A stretch of DNA of 64,000 bases from an uncultured beta proteobacterium (GTDB lineage Bacteria; Pseudomonadota; Gammaproteobacteria; Burkholderiales; Burkholderiaceae): NCBI GenBank assembly GCA_903871735.1, contig CAIQHU010000005.1, forward strand, positions 21,313-85,312, written 5' to 3'. How positions within the stretch are numbered: position 1 is the stretch's first letter; every line of letters begins with the position of its first letter. A program made the position numbers and the translations under genes. Under the pieces are notes generated by a model. That model was not told the DNA's origin and did not search any database. It saw only the letters and a program-made list of their open reading frames with translations. Below, piece by piece: positions 1 to 9,980 of this stretch.

Positions 1-366
1 GTGGGTGGTATTGGTTCAGTTCGTGGTTACTCACCGGGTTCACTAGGGCCAATATTTAGAAACTCCTTAACAGGACTAGATCAGGCAACTGGTGCATCTT
101 CTAAACTCGTTGGTAGTGTCGAGTACGCTTTTCCGGTGCCGGGCTCTGGCACTGATAAGACGCTTCGATTCTTTGGATTTGTTGATGCCGGTAGTGCCTT
201 TAACCAAATTTCAGACTTGGGAGAATATATGAGATATTCTTACGGAATGGGGATCGCGTGGATTTCTCCTCTTGGTCCTTTAAAGTTTAGTTACGGCGTT
301 CCTATTAATACAAAATCTACGGACAAGGTTCAGAATTTACAATTTCAACTTGGTACACTTTTTTAA
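1..366 (+). CDS. bamA: BamA outer-membrane assembly factor, C-terminal part
   Basis: These are the last 121 residues of BamA, the outer-membrane barrel that folds and inserts other beta-barrel proteins. The frame is open to the left edge, so the GTG at base 1 is not the true start; the POTRA domains and most of the barrel lie outside the window. GSVRGY at about residues 5-10 matches the conserved loop-6 motif of the family, and the chain ends in QLGTLF with a terminal phenylalanine, as expected for a beta-signal. skp follows after 18 bases in the usual bamA-skp-lpxD order, so co-transcription is likely. Confidence 0.95.
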   Translation: MGGIGSVRGYSPGSLGPIFRNSLTGLDQATGASSKLVGSVEYAFPVPGSGTDKTLRFFGFVDAGSAFNQISDLGEYMRYSYGMGIAWISPLGPLKFSYGVPINTKSTDKVQNLQFQLGTLF

Positions 367-384
367 TTTCTTAAGGAAATTTGC

Positions 385-906
385 ATGAAGCATTTATTAA
401 TAAAAAATACATTCATTATCAGTTTTTTTTATACGCTTGGGATTCTTTCGCAAGTAGTGATGGCTCAGGATTTGGGTACGAGGATTGCATTTGTTAACTT
501 GGAGAGGATTCTGAGTGAATCAAAAATGGCTAAAGATGCGCAAACAAAAATGCAGCAAGAGTTTGGTCCACGTGAAAAAGAGGTCCGTGACGGAGTTGCT
601 AGGATCAAGTCTGACGCAGCTCAACTTGATAAGGATGCGGCGATCTTACCTGAGCCTGACCGGATCCGTAAGCAGCGTGAATTGGCAGATCAAGACCGTG
701 AGCTACAACGGAAGCAGCGGGAGTTAATTGAGGATTCTCAGCGTCGTGGGGCGGAAGAGCGAGCGAAAATTTTTGAGCGGGCTAATCAAGTATTAAAAAC
801 AATTGTTGAGCAAAAAAAGCTTGACCTAGTTGTGCAAGACGCCGCTTTTGTTAGTCCCCGAATTGATATTACTAGTGATGTAATTAATGCATTAAATGCT
901 AGATAA
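385..906 (+). CDS. skp: Periplasmic chaperone Skp/OmpH
   Basis: A periplasmic holdase that keeps unfolded outer-membrane proteins soluble on the way to the Bam complex. At 173 residues it has the family's usual length. A signal peptide covers residues 1-27 with probable cleavage after VMA. The mature part starts with RIAFVNLERIL, typical of OmpH, followed by a long charged helical region (about residues 45-145, rich in K, E, R and Q) that would form the tentacle-like coiled coils. An AAGGA ribosome site lies 8 bases before the ATG. It sits between bamA and lpxD, as in most proteobacteria. Confidence 0.95.
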   Translation: MKHLLIKNTFIISFFYTLGILSQVVMAQDLGTRIAFVNLERILSESKMAKDAQTKMQQEFGPREKEVRDGVARIKSDAAQLDKDAAILPEPDRIRKQRELADQDRELQRKQRELIEDSQRRGAEERAKIFERANQVLKTIVEQKKLDLVVQDAAFVSPRIDITSDVINALNAR

Positions 907-949
907 TTATTTCTTATTGATTCAAAATTCTCTTGCTTGTGCTTAAATT

Positions 950-2050
950 GTGCACGATCTTTCTTCAAAAAAACTATCGATAGGTGAGTTAGCTCTTGCC
1001 TTAGATGCCCAGTTTTTAGGAGATAAGCCTGGCGTTTATCTGCGGGGAGTAGCTACCTTGCAAGATGCCCAGTATGATCAAATTTCCTTTTTAGTAAATT
1101 CACTTTACCGGCAGCAAGCATTACTTAGCCATGCCGGCGTTTTAATTGTTAACCAGGCTGACTACGAATTCTTAACCCAAACAAAGAGTTATCAGGACAA
1201 TACACGGGTAAGAGCTTATTTGGTTTCTAAAAATCCATATGCCTTATTTGCCCGCATAGCCCAATATTTCGCTAATTTGTCAAAGCCCAATATAGTGGGG
1301 TTTATCCACCCAACCGCATTTATCTCACCGCACACAACAGTTCCAAGTAATTGCTATATCGGAGCTTTTTGTGTTTTAGAGTCTGGAGTTACCTTGGGTT
1401 CAGGTGTTAGATTAGTGAGCCATGTGCATTTAGGTAAAAACGTTGTGATTGGTGCGGATACGGTAATTCATCCGATGACGGTGATTTATGATGAATGTCG
1501 GATTGGTGCAAGAGGAATTATTCACGGGGGCGTTGTCATTGGTTCAGATGGCTTTGGTTTTGCGCCTGATTTTTCAGCCACATCGAAAGAGTGGGTAAAA
1601 ATACCTCAGACGGGTAGGGTGATTATTGGGGATGATGTTGAGCTTGGGGCATCTTCGACCGTTGATCGAGGCGCCATGTCAGATACGATTATTGGTAATG
1701 GTTGTAAATTTGATAACCAAGTTCAGATAGGCCATAATGCCAAAGTGGGTGATCATACTGTGATGGCAGGTTGTTCTGGAGTTGCGGGTAGTACGGAACT
1801 TGGTCCCATGTGTGTCATTGGTGGATATTCGAATTTTTCGGGTCATTTGCAGATTGCTGAACGAACTACTGTATCCGGTGGCACCTCAATTACCAAATCA
1901 ATCAAAGAACCTGGGCAACACTTTACGGGTGTTTTTCCATTTATCCCTCATCCTCGGTGGGAAAAAAATGCTGCCATCATTCGAGGTTTAGATAAAATAC
2001 GACAGCAGATTAAAGAATTAATGAATACCAAAAAGCCTCATAATGAATAA
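950..2050 (+). CDS. lpxD: UDP-3-O-acylglucosamine N-acyltransferase LpxD
   Basis: Adds the second 3-hydroxyacyl chain in lipid A synthesis, using acyl-ACP in the cytoplasm. The 366-residue protein has an N-terminal LpxD domain (about 1-105) and then a left-handed beta-helix built of hexapeptide repeats (about 115-330). The QIGHN motif near residue 262 carries the probable catalytic histidine. The start is GTG; no ATG lies in frame near it and no clear Shine-Dalgarno sequence precedes it, so translation may depend on coupling to skp. A short gap of 55 bases separates it from fabZ. Confidence 0.95.
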   Translation: MHDLSSKKLSIGELALALDAQFLGDKPGVYLRGVATLQDAQYDQISFLVNSLYRQQALLSHAGVLIVNQADYEFLTQTKSYQDNTRVRAYLVSKNPYALFARIAQYFANLSKPNIVGFIHPTAFISPHTTVPSNCYIGAFCVLESGVTLGSGVRLVSHVHLGKNVVIGADTVIHPMTVIYDECRIGARGIIHGGVVIGSDGFGFAPDFSATSKEWVKIPQTGRVIIGDDVELGASSTVDRGAMSDTIIGNGCKFDNQVQIGHNAKVGDHTVMAGCSGVAGSTELGPMCVIGGYSNFSGHLQIAERTTVSGGTSITKSIKEPGQHFTGVFPFIPHPRWEKNAAIIRGLDKIRQQIKELMNTKKPHNE

Positions 2051-2105
2051 CCAATTAGCGAATAAACGACTCTGTAACGAGTGCTAAAACAAGAAATGGC
2101 AAAAG

Positions 2106-2543
2106 ATGGAAATGAATATTAATCGGATCTTAAAGTTACTACCGCATCGCTATCCATTTTTATTGGTAGACCGTGTTCTTGAACTTGATCCTAGAACGCG
2201 CATTAAAACGCTTAAGAATGTCTCGATGAATGAACCGCATTTTACGGGTCATTTTCCAGATTACCCGGTAATGCCTGGAGTATTGATTTTAGAGGCATTA
2301 GCCCAATCCTCAGCATTGCTGGCATTTTCAGAAGAAAAAGATGAAGACTCTCTGTATTATTTTGCAGGGATTGACGGTGCGCGTTTTAAAAAACCAGTTG
2401 TTCCTGGCGATCAGTTAATATTAAATGCCCTCGTAGAGCGATATAAATCAGGTATTTGGAAATTCAAAGCTTTTGCGACGGTGAATGAAGAAATTGTTTG
2501 TGAGGCAGAGTTACTATGTGCCCTTCGGAAAAAGGCCGAATAA
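2106..2543 (+). CDS. fabZ: 3-hydroxyacyl-ACP dehydratase FabZ
   Basis: Dehydrates 3-hydroxyacyl-ACP in fatty-acid elongation and so competes with LpxA/LpxD for the same substrates. The 145-residue hot-dog protein has [14 protein letters not shown] near the N-terminus and the active-site block [20 protein letters not shown], with the catalytic His near residue 48 and Glu near residue 62. Two ATGs (2106 and 2112) could serve as the start; the difference is two residues. It lies between lpxD and lpxA and its stop is one base before the lpxA start. Confidence 0.96.
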   Translation: MEMNINRILKLLPHRYPFLLVDRVLELDPRTRIKTLKNVSMNEPHFTGHFPDYPVMPGVLILEALAQSSALLAFSEEKDEDSLYYFAGIDGARFKKPVVPGDQLILNALVERYKSGIWKFKAFATVNEEIVCEAELLCALRKKAE

Positions 2544-2544
2544 A

Positions 2545-3342
2545 ATGTCTTTGATTCATCCAACGGCAGTTGTTTCGCTAAAAGCACAAATAGATAGTTC
2601 GGTCAGTATTGGCCCGTATACGGTGATTGGCGAAAGTGTCAAGATTGGTGCAAGAACTAAAATTGGTTCTCACACGGTCATTGAAGGTTGTACTTCGATT
2701 GGGGAAGATAATACGATTAGCCACTTTACATCATTAGGCGGTGCTCCTCAGGACATGAAGTATCGTGGTGAGCCGACTGAACTCCAAATAGGCAATCACA
2801 ACACCATTCGTGAGTTCACTACCATTCATACGGGTACTATTCAAGATCAAGGTGTGACAAAGATTGGTCATCACAATTGGATTATGGCTTATGTCCATAT
2901 TGCCCATGATTGTGTGGTGGGCGACCATACGATTTTCTCAAGTAATGCTCAGGTAGCTGGGCATGTCATTGTTGGGGATTGGGCTATCTTAGGCGGGATG
3001 TCTGGGGTACATCAGTTTGTCAGAATTGGCCAACACGCCATGCTTGGTGGAGCTTCTGCTTTAGTTCAAGATATTCCACCCTATGTTATTGCTGCTGGCG
3101 ATAAAGCCCAACCGCATGGTCTCAATGCTGAGGGCTTAAAGCGCCGTGGTTTTACACCAGAAACGATTGCGGTATTAAGAAACGCATATCGCATTTTATA
3201 TAAAGATGGTTTAACTTTTGATGAGGCTAAAGTAGCTATTGAGCAACTATGTCTTGATGAATCGTTATTGGCAGATTCCAGAATAAAAGTTCAAGAATTT
3301 TTGGAATTTATAGCCGCATCAACGCGGGGCATCATCCGTTAG
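2545..3342 (+). CDS. lpxA: UDP-GlcNAc acyltransferase LpxA
   Basis: Carries out the first step of lipid A synthesis, moving a 3-hydroxyacyl chain from ACP to UDP-GlcNAc. The 265-residue protein starts [10 protein letters not shown] and is a run of hexapeptide repeats to about residue 190, followed by the helical C-terminal domain. The HIAHDC motif holds the catalytic histidine. The frame is open upstream to 2485 inside fabZ, but the ATG at 2545, one base after the fabZ stop, gives the length and first residues normal for the family. It is coupled to fabZ and lpxB. Confidence 0.96.
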   Translation: MSLIHPTAVVSLKAQIDSSVSIGPYTVIGESVKIGARTKIGSHTVIEGCTSIGEDNTISHFTSLGGAPQDMKYRGEPTELQIGNHNTIREFTTIHTGTIQDQGVTKIGHHNWIMAYVHIAHDCVVGDHTIFSSNAQVAGHVIVGDWAILGGMSGVHQFVRIGQHAMLGGASALVQDIPPYVIAAGDKAQPHGLNAEGLKRRGFTPETIAVLRNAYRILYKDGLTFDEAKVAIEQLCLDESLLADSRIKVQEFLEFIAASTRGIIR

Positions 3343-3351
3343 TTGGTTTCT

Positions 3352-4539
3352 ATGCAACCCTTAATTACTTGCGTTGCTGGCGAGCCGTCGGGAGATTTAT
3401 TAGGTAGTGAGTTAATCGCTGCTTGTCTTAGTCATCCCGACTTGGCACATGCAAGACTAGTTGGCATTGGTGGGCCCCATATGCAAGCTGAAGGGTTTAC
3501 GTCTAAGTGGCCAATGGATCAGCTCAGTGTGAGAGGGTATGTTGAAGCTTTAAAGCAATTACCGGGTATATTGAAAATTCGCTTTGAGCTTGTGCAAGAA
3601 ATTCAAAGAAATCGGCCAGATATCTATATCGGCATTGATGCACCGGACTTTAACTTAACTGTTGAAAAGAAATGTCGCGCCTTAAAAATTCCTACGATAC
3701 ATTATATTAGCCCATCGATATGGGCGTGGCGTGGCGGCAGAATTCATGGCATTAAAAAAGCTGTTGATCATATGCTTTGTATATTTCCATTTGAGCCAAA
3801 AATTTATCATGATGCAGGTATTGCAGCGACCTATGTCGGACACCCACTAGCCAGTATGATTCCTCGCAAGCCCAGCCCAGAGCTTGCTAAAAAGAAATTA
3901 TTTGATCTTGGTTTTTTAGAGAGTACGGCGATTCTTGCAAATGAAACTGTGATTGCTGTTTTACCAGGCAGTAGGAAGTCTGAGATTTCCTATATTGCTC
4001 CAGGATTCTTTCAAACGATCCAAGCAATTGATCACATGCATAGTGGCCCAGTCCGATTTTTAGTACCTGTTGCCAAGCCCTTCTTGCAAGCACCTTTACA
4101 GCGATTAAAAGAAACAGTGCAGCGCGCTCGTCCCAATATTCAGATTCATTTGATACCTGAGAATTCAAGTTTAATTTTAGAGGCGGCCGATGTGGTTTTA
4201 ATTGCCAGTGGAACGGCGACCTTAGAGGCTGCTCTGTGGAAAAAGCCCATGGTCATTTCTTACTCTGTGCCATGGTTAACTGCCACAATCATGCGTAAGC
4301 AAGGTTATTTACCGTATGTCGGCTTGCCCAATATTTTGTGTCAGGATTTTGTTGTTCCGGAGTTTTTACAAGAAGATGCTGTCCCGCAAGAAATGGCCAA
4401 AGCAATTTTACATTGGCTCAATCAACCATCCCAAGTTGCCCAGTTAGTGGATCGTTTTGAAGACTTACATCAGCAATTAACTATGCCAACCCGCACATTG
4501 TTGGCTCAGGCAATCCTTAATACCATGTTGCATAAATAA
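3352..4539 (+). CDS. lpxB: Lipid-A-disaccharide synthase LpxB
   Basis: Joins UDP-2,3-diacylglucosamine and lipid X to give the lipid A disaccharide at the inner face of the cytoplasmic membrane. The 395-residue GT19 protein starts with CVAGEPSGDLLG, the conserved N-terminal loop, and has SPSIWAWR and GHPL motifs in the middle and a donor-site block around ASGTATLEAALW. A TTG at 3343 directly after the lpxA stop is in frame, but the ATG at 3352 gives the normal N-terminus. rnhB begins two bases after its stop. Confidence 0.95.
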   Translation: MQPLITCVAGEPSGDLLGSELIAACLSHPDLAHARLVGIGGPHMQAEGFTSKWPMDQLSVRGYVEALKQLPGILKIRFELVQEIQRNRPDIYIGIDAPDFNLTVEKKCRALKIPTIHYISPSIWAWRGGRIHGIKKAVDHMLCIFPFEPKIYHDAGIAATYVGHPLASMIPRKPSPELAKKKLFDLGFLESTAILANETVIAVLPGSRKSEISYIAPGFFQTIQAIDHMHSGPVRFLVPVAKPFLQAPLQRLKETVQRARPNIQIHLIPENSSLILEAADVVLIASGTATLEAALWKKPMVISYSVPWLTATIMRKQGYLPYVGLPNILCQDFVVPEFLQEDAVPQEMAKAILHWLNQPSQVAQLVDRFEDLHQQLTMPTRTLLAQAILNTMLHK

Positions 4540-4540
4540 G

Positions 4541-5131
4541 ATGCTTGATGAGTCATGCCGATTAATTTGTGGAATTGATGAGGCAGGAAGAGGCCCTTTA
4601 ATTGGTAACGTGGTCGCCGGTGCAGTGATATTGGATGATAAAAAACCTATTTTTGGCTTACAAGATTCCAAAAAGTTAAGCGCTGCTAAAAGAAATCAAC
4701 TATATGAATTAATTATTCAGAATTCTCTTGCTTGGGGTGTAGGTCAAGCAAGTCCTGCAGAAATTGATCGCTTAAATATTTTGCAAGCCACCATGTTGGC
4801 AATGCAACGTGCCTTAGATCATCTGATGAAGCAGTTTATGATCAGGCCAAATCTGGTTTTAGTAGACGGGAATCGTTGCCCAGATATAGCTGTTCCATCG
4901 CAGGCAATTATTCATGGCGATGCCTCAACACCGGTTATTTCTGCAGCCTCGATTCTTGCTAAGGTCACTAGAGATCGCCAGATGGCGACACTAGACCAAG
5001 AATACCCCTTGTACGGTTTTAAGGACCACCAGGGATATCCTACGAAGAGGCATCTAGAGATGATTCACCAATTAGGATTAATACCAGGTTATCGATTAAC
5101 ATTTGGGCCTATTAAGAAACTACTTCTATAA
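4541..5131 (+). CDS. rnhB: Ribonuclease HII
   Basis: Cuts the RNA strand of RNA-DNA hybrids and removes single ribonucleotides from DNA. The 196-residue protein has the catalytic GIDEAGRGP block at residues 11-19, the second aspartate in the LVDGN motif near residue 107, and SAASILAKVTRDR with the last conserved acidic residue. It follows lpxB, the classic end of this cluster. A ribosome-site-like AAGGA lies right at its stop codon and serves the next gene. Confidence 0.95.
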   Translation: MLDESCRLICGIDEAGRGPLIGNVVAGAVILDDKKPIFGLQDSKKLSAAKRNQLYELIIQNSLAWGVGQASPAEIDRLNILQATMLAMQRALDHLMKQFMIRPNLVLVDGNRCPDIAVPSQAIIHGDASTPVISAASILAKVTRDRQMATLDQEYPLYGFKDHQGYPTKRHLEMIHQLGLIPGYRLTFGPIKKLLL

Positions 5132-5141
5132 AGGATAATTG

Positions 5142-5999
5142 ATGGCGGATAATTTGATGAATTATTTTAGATGGGTTGAATCAAAAAATAATGATCTTGT
5201 AAAACAGTTAATGGTACATCAGGTTGGTGGGCGAAGCGCTGCCAAATTACGTAAGGAGCAGACCCTGACACTTTTAGAGGGGACGCACCTCTTAGACTCT
5301 TGGTACCGTGCCGGCCATAGTTCTTCGTTAAAAACAATTATTACCAACCCAGCAAGTTTAGATTTACCAGAAGTTAAGGAGTTGATAACTTGTTTAGTGA
5401 ACGATTCGATTTCAAATTCCGTCTTGAACTATGACTTTGTCTTATTGAAAGAAAGCCTAGTCAAAGCAGTTTCAGCCTTTCAGACAGGCCCTTTTTTACT
5501 AGCATTAGTAGAGGTTAAGAATTCTAATCAAATCGAATTAAACCAAGACTTAGTGATTTTGGATGGCGTACAAGATGCTGGGAATGTTGGAAATATATTA
5601 AGGACTAGCGCCGCAGCAGGTTTTCGACAAATTATTTGCTTACCAGGAACTGCTTGCCCATGGTCAAATAAAGTGTTGCGCGCGGGGATGGGAGCGCAAG
5701 CAGTATTAGAAATCTCGGAAGATTTTTATACCGTGGAAGACATCTCGCAAATACCAATACCTCTTTTAAGTACCCAATTACAAGGGAAATTATCCTTGTT
5801 CGAGATGCATGATCTCTTATCAAGTCCTGTTGCTTGGGTTTTTGGTAATGAAGGTTTTGGGGTTTCCAAGTTGATTCAAGAAATCTCGCAAGGTGTCAGG
5901 ATCCCACAGGAGTCTCGAGTTGAATCACTCAATGTTGCGTCTGCTGCAGCAATTTGTTTATTTGAGACCATGCGAGTTCGACTGCACCATACAGCATAG
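5142..5999 (+). CDS. TrmH-family (SpoU) RNA 2'-O-methyltransferase
   Basis: A SPOUT-class methylase expected to put a 2'-O-methyl group on rRNA or tRNA. The 285-residue protein has an N-terminal substrate-binding region (to about 120) and then the knot domain, with motifs DAGNVGNILRTSAAAGF, WVFGNEGFGVS and VESLNVASAAAICLFE in the expected order. The exact target base cannot be read from the sequence. The frame also has a TTG at 5139, but AAGGA at 5131-5135 fits the ATG at 5142 better. It is the last gene of the envelope cluster and faces ppsR. Confidence 0.88.
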   Translation: MADNLMNYFRWVESKNNDLVKQLMVHQVGGRSAAKLRKEQTLTLLEGTHLLDSWYRAGHSSSLKTIITNPASLDLPEVKELITCLVNDSISNSVLNYDFVLLKESLVKAVSAFQTGPFLLALVEVKNSNQIELNQDLVILDGVQDAGNVGNILRTSAAAGFRQIICLPGTACPWSNKVLRAGMGAQAVLEISEDFYTVEDISQIPIPLLSTQLQGKLSLFEMHDLLSSPVAWVFGNEGFGVSKLIQEISQGVRIPQESRVESLNVASAAAICLFETMRVRLHHTA

Positions 6000-6027
6000 T
6001 TTGATAGATACCATTTGCTACCCCGGT

Positions 6028-6057
6028 GGGATATATGCTGATGGGATACATACTGAT
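6028..6057. repeat. Two-copy 15-bp tandem repeat between convergent genes
   Basis: Two adjacent 15-base units, GGGATATATGCTGAT and GGGATACATACTGAT, match at 13 of 15 positions and lie in the 62-base spacer between the trmH-like gene and ppsR. A partial third copy (CGGAT) follows. There is no sign of function. Confidence 0.6.
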
Positions 6058-6061
6058 CGGA

Positions 6062-6886
6062 TTAGTAAACAGTTTTGTCTGACTTGAGTACTTGCAGGAT
6101 TGTAGTTGAGATCTCTTCGATAGATTTATGCGTTGAGGAAATTGACGGGATATTTTCTCTTTGCATCATCGCTTCTGCCTCATTGACCTCATATCGGCAG
6201 TTTTCCTGGCTTGCATATTTACTGCCCGGTCTTCTTTCATTGCGAATTTCTGATAACCGTTTGGCATTGATCGTTAGGCCAAATAGTTTGGCATGATATT
6301 GCGGAAGTTCTTTGGGAAGGGTGCCTCTCTCAAAATCTTCAGGTATTAAGGGATAGTTCGCGGACTTGATGCCGTACTGCATCGCTAAATAAAGAGAAGT
6401 TGGTGTTTTACCGCTTCTGGAGACACCAACTAGGATAACTTCTGCTTCATCAAGATTTTGATGTGACTGGCCATCATCATGCGCCAAGGAAAAGTTAATC
6501 GCTTCAATACGATTTTTATAACCTTCGGTTTCAATATTTTGATGAAAGCGACCAATAGCATGCGTAGATTTCAGATTCAATTCGATCTCTAGAGGGGCGA
6601 CAAATGTATTAAACATATCCATCACGAGTGCATTTGAGGCATGAATAATTTGATTAATTTCTGGGTTGACCAGAGTTGAAAATACAATTGGTTTCGTACC
6701 TGTTTTTTGGGCAATTTGATCAATATCAAACTTGGCTTTTAGAGCTTTTTCGAGAGTATTCACAAAGGGCATACGAATTTGTTTAAAAGACGTTTCAAAT
6801 TGAGCCAAGATAGAGTGACTAAAAGTTTCAGCTGTAATGCCTGTGCCATCAGAAACAATTAAAACGGTGCGGGGATTTGAAGTCAT
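6062..6886 (-). CDS. ppsR: PEP synthase regulatory protein (kinase/pyrophosphorylase)
   Basis: A bifunctional DUF299 enzyme that inactivates PEP synthase by ADP-dependent phosphorylation and reactivates it by phosphate-dependent dephosphorylation. The 274-residue protein starts with VLIVSDGTGITAETFSHS, the family signature, and carries the P-loop GVSRSGKTPTSLYLA at about residues 153-167. It is divergent from ppsA, its target, with only 70 bases between the two starts, so both are probably controlled from the same short region. Confidence 0.96.
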   Translation of the reverse strand: MTSNPRTVLIVSDGTGITAETFSHSILAQFETSFKQIRMPFVNTLEKALKAKFDIDQIAQKTGTKPIVFSTLVNPEINQIIHASNALVMDMFNTFVAPLEIELNLKSTHAIGRFHQNIETEGYKNRIEAINFSLAHDDGQSHQNLDEAEVILVGVSRSGKTPTSLYLAMQYGIKSANYPLIPEDFERGTLPKELPQYHAKLFGLTINAKRLSEIRNERRPGSKYASQENCRYEVNEAEAMMQRENIPSISSTHKSIEEISTTILQVLKSDKTVY

Positions 6887-6956
6887 CGTCTATTAGGCTG
6901 ATAAAATATGGAAATTATGAGTATTATGCGGATTTTTAATTTTTAAGAGAGTTTTT

Positions 6957-9335
6957 ATGTTCAACGTATCCCATCAAAATGCTTATGTTATACCTTTTGA
7001 AGAACTTCGGATGGCCGATGTCGAGTTAGTCGGTGGTAAGAATGCTTCCTTAGGAGAAATGATTTCGCAGCTTCATTCTAAAGGAGTTCGCGTACCGACT
7101 GGTTTTGCTACAACAGCGCTGGCCTTTCGAGAGTTTTTAGACCATCACCAGTTAACCCAAAAAATTGCCGAGCGGCTAGAACTTTTAAACGTCGATGATG
7201 TAAAGGCGCTAGCTTTGGCTGGAGAGGAGATCCGTCATTGGATTACTCAAGTACCATTTCAGCCCCAATTAGAGGCTCAGATACGCCAGTCTTTTGCTCT
7301 GTTAGATGGCCAAGGAAATGGCTCTTACGCCGTACGGTCGTCGGCAACTGCAGAGGACTTACCAGATGCATCTTTCGCTGGTCAGCAAGAAAGCTATCTC
7401 AATGTCGTTGGCATTGATGATATTTTGTTACGCATCAAGGAGGTTTTTGCCTCTTTATACAATGACCGCGCTATCTCTTATCGAGTTCATAAGGGTTTTA
7501 TTCATGCCGATGTAGCATTATCTGCAGGAATTCAACGCATGGTTAGATCTGATTTAGCTGCATCTGGGGTCATGTTTACCTTGGATACTGAGTCTGGCTT
7601 TAAAGAAGCAGTCTTTATTACATCTAGTTACGGTTTAGGCGAGACCGTTGTTCAAGGGGCAGTCAATCCGGATGAGTTTTATGTGTTTAAGCATGCCTTA
7701 CGAACTGGTAAATATCCGATTATTCGCCGTAATTTAGGTTCAAAATTAATCCAAATGACTTTTACGCAACCCGGTGAAACTGGACGAGTAAAGACGATTG
7801 ATGTGCCTCTAGAGGCTCGGAACCGTTATTCACTAAATGATGCAGATATTATTGAATTATCGCAATATGCATTAATCATCGAGGAACATTATGGTCGCCC
7901 AATGGATATTGAGTGGGGTAAAGACGGTCTTGACCAAAAGATTTATATCTTGCAAGCTAGGCCAGAAACTGTCAAAAGTCAGCAATCGGCACAATTAGAT
8001 TTGCAGTACAAATTAAAAGGGCAGTCAAAATTATTAACGCATGGGCGGGCCATTGGCCAAAAAATTGGTGCAGGGCCAGTTCGAATCATTCGTGATGTAT
8101 CGGAAATGGATCGAGTGCAAGTGGGCGATGTTTTAGTTGCTGATATGACCGATCCAAATTGGGAACCGGTCATGAAACGAGCGGCTGCAATTATTACTAA
8201 CCGAGGTGGACGTACCTGTCACGCGGCAATTATTGCAAGAGAGCTTGGTGTACCTGCAGTAGTTGGTTGTGGTGATGCGACGGAGGTTTTAAAAGATGGC
8301 ATGATGGTGACGGTTTCCTGCGCTGAGGGTGATGAAGGCAATGTTTATGACGGCCTTGTGGAGATGGAGGTGAGTGAGGTTCATCATGGCGTGTTACCTG
8401 AGATTCCCTTAAAAATTATGATGAATATCGGTAATCCGCAGTTGGCATTTAACTTTTGCCAATTACCGAATGAGGGTGTGGGTTTGGCAAGGTTAGAGTT
8501 CATTATTAACAACAATATTGGTATTCATCCAAGCGCGATTTTGAATTATCCTAATATTGATGCTGATTTGAAGGTGGCAGTAGAGAGTGTTGCTCGCGGG
8601 CATTCAAGTCCATATGCCTTTTATGTTGACAAACTGTCTGAAGGTATCGCTACCATAGCAGCTGCCTTTTATCCAAAGCCTGTCATTGTGCGATTATCAG
8701 ATTTCAAATCCAATGAATATAAAAAATTGATTGGTGGCTCTCGGTATGAGCCAGATGAGGAAAATCCCATGTTAGGCTTTCGAGGCGCCTCGCGTTATAT
8801 TTCAGCAGACTTTGCCAAGGCATTTGAAATGGAGTGCGTAGCGATTAAACGCGTGCGTAATGAGATGGGTTTGAACAATGTCGAATTAATGATACCTTTT
8901 GTTCGAACCACTCAGCAAGCCGCTAAAGTGATTGAGTTATTGGCGAACAATGATTTAAAGAGGGGTCATAATGGCTTAAAAATTATTATGATGTGCGAAA
9001 TTCCTTCGAATGCTATTCTCGCTGAGGAGTTTTTAGAATATTTTGATGGATTCTCGATTGGATCGAATGATTTAACCCAATTAACCTTAGGTCTTGATCG
9101 TGACTCTGGGATGGAGTTATTAGCATTGGATTTTGACGAGCGAGATCCTGCTGTCTTAAATCTGATTGAAAAAGCCATTCGAGCCTGTCAAGCAAAGGGA
9201 AAATATGTTGGGATTTGTGGCCAAGGCCCCTCAGATCATCCTGACTTTGCAAAATGGTTATTAGATAAAGGCATTGCCTCGATGTCCCTTAACCCGGACA
9301 CGGTAATTAGTACTTGGGAAGCCTTATCTAAATAA
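6957..9335 (+). CDS. ppsA: Phosphoenolpyruvate synthase
   Basis: Converts pyruvate and ATP to PEP, AMP and phosphate for gluconeogenesis. The 792-residue protein has the N-terminal ATP-binding domain (starting [11 protein letters not shown]), the central swivel domain with the catalytic histidine in [15 protein letters not shown] near residue 423, and the C-terminal PEP/pyruvate barrel ([22 protein letters not shown]). All key residues are present. The divergent partner ppsR regulates it. A TTGAAG (6877) and TAAAAT (6902) pair with a 19-base gap is a weak promoter candidate. A strong hairpin follows the gene. Confidence 0.97.
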   Translation: MFNVSHQNAYVIPFEELRMADVELVGGKNASLGEMISQLHSKGVRVPTGFATTALAFREFLDHHQLTQKIAERLELLNVDDVKALALAGEEIRHWITQVPFQPQLEAQIRQSFALLDGQGNGSYAVRSSATAEDLPDASFAGQQESYLNVVGIDDILLRIKEVFASLYNDRAISYRVHKGFIHADVALSAGIQRMVRSDLAASGVMFTLDTESGFKEAVFITSSYGLGETVVQGAVNPDEFYVFKHALRTGKYPIIRRNLGSKLIQMTFTQPGETGRVKTIDVPLEARNRYSLNDADIIELSQYALIIEEHYGRPMDIEWGKDGLDQKIYILQARPETVKSQQSAQLDLQYKLKGQSKLLTHGRAIGQKIGAGPVRIIRDVSEMDRVQVGDVLVADMTDPNWEPVMKRAAAIITNRGGRTCHAAIIARELGVPAVVGCGDATEVLKDGMMVTVSCAEGDEGNVYDGLVEMEVSEVHHGVLPEIPLKIMMNIGNPQLAFNFCQLPNEGVGLARLEFIINNNIGIHPSAILNYPNIDADLKVAVESVARGHSSPYAFYVDKLSEGIATIAAAFYPKPVIVRLSDFKSNEYKKLIGGSRYEPDEENPMLGFRGASRYISADFAKAFEMECVAIKRVRNEMGLNNVELMIPFVRTTQQAAKVIELLANNDLKRGHNGLKIIMMCEIPSNAILAEEFLEYFDGFSIGSNDLTQLTLGLDRDSGMELLALDFDERDPAVLNLIEKAIRACQAKGKYVGICGQGPSDHPDFAKWLLDKGIASMSLNPDTVISTWEALSK

Positions 9336-9349
9336 GCACCCGTCTGTTG

Positions 9350-9387
9350 CATAAAGCCTGAGGAATTTTGATTGCTTAGGCTTTATG
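9350..9387. terminator. Long hairpin between ppsA and smpB, possible bidirectional terminator
   Basis: CATAAAGCCT at 9350-9359 pairs perfectly with AGGCTTTATG at 9378-9387, and the stem extends inwards by three more pairs with one G-T. It lies 14 bases after ppsA and before the end of the convergent smpB. Neither side has a clear T-run, so it may be a weak or factor-aided terminator or an mRNA-stabilising hairpin. Confidence 0.5.
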
Positions 9388-9432
9388 TCAAGGTTTCACA
9401 AAACGGGGGGTAATTGCGCAGATGTAGGGCAA

Positions 9433-9885
9433 TCAGGTACTATATTTCCCTCGGCTGATTTGCGCTTTTTCACGGACCCAATCGCGATCTTTTTCAGTTT
9501 GGCGCTTGTCAAATTGTTTTTTCCCCTTGGCTAGTCCTATTTCGCATTTGACTCTGCCGCGTGAATAATGCAGGTTCAGAGGGACGATGGTGTAGCCACG
9601 TTGCTCTGTTTTACCAATAAGCTTATGTATTTCCTCGGTATGAAGAAGAAGTTTTCTAGTTCGGACCGGATCGGGGTGAATATGCGTTGAGGCCTCTGGC
9701 AGAGGGCTAATGTGGCAACCGATTAAATATAGCTCTGCTTGGCGCACCACAACATAGGCTTCTTTAATATTACCTCGCCCAGATCGGATGGCTTTAACTT
9801 CCCAACCCTCTAAAACAAGACCTGCTTCCCAGCGATCCTCAATAAAGTAATCGAAAAAAGCTTTTTTATTTTCAACAATACTCAT
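9433..9885 (-). CDS. smpB: SsrA (tmRNA)-binding protein SmpB
   Basis: Binds tmRNA and brings it to stalled ribosomes for trans-translation. The 150-residue protein has the family length, an N-terminal [20 protein letters not shown] block, the [13 protein letters not shown] motif and the basic C-terminal tail that enters the mRNA channel ([15 protein letters not shown]). It is divergent from ratA, the classic smpB/ratA-rnfH layout. The tmRNA gene itself is not in this window. Confidence 0.97.
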   Translation of the reverse strand: MSIVENKKAFFDYFIEDRWEAGLVLEGWEVKAIRSGRGNIKEAYVVVRQAELYLIGCHISPLPEASTHIHPDPVRTRKLLLHTEEIHKLIGKTEQRGYTIVPLNLHYSRGRVKCEIGLAKGKKQFDKRQTEKDRDWVREKAQISRGKYST

Positions 9886-9932
9886 GCAAGGATTATAGGG
9901 TGATTAGTAGACCACACTCCAAAAACGTAATT

Positions 9933-9962
9933 TTGAAAATTTGATCAATTCATTGATAAAAT
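9933..9962 (+). promoter_or_regulatory. Sigma-70-type promoter of ratA-rnfH
   Basis: TTGAAA at 9933-9938 and TAAAAT at 9957-9962 are separated by 18 bases, each one mismatch from consensus. The predicted transcript would begin near 9969, which excludes the ATG at 9963 as the ratA start and supports the one at 9981. The palindrome TTGATCAA (9941-9948) lies in the spacer. Confidence 0.6.
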
Positions 9963-9980
9963 ATGCCAATTAGGAGGATT

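Noticed and set aside
1..3. GTG at base 1 as start of the first gene
   Set aside because: The frame is open to the window edge and the translation begins in the middle of the BamA barrel.
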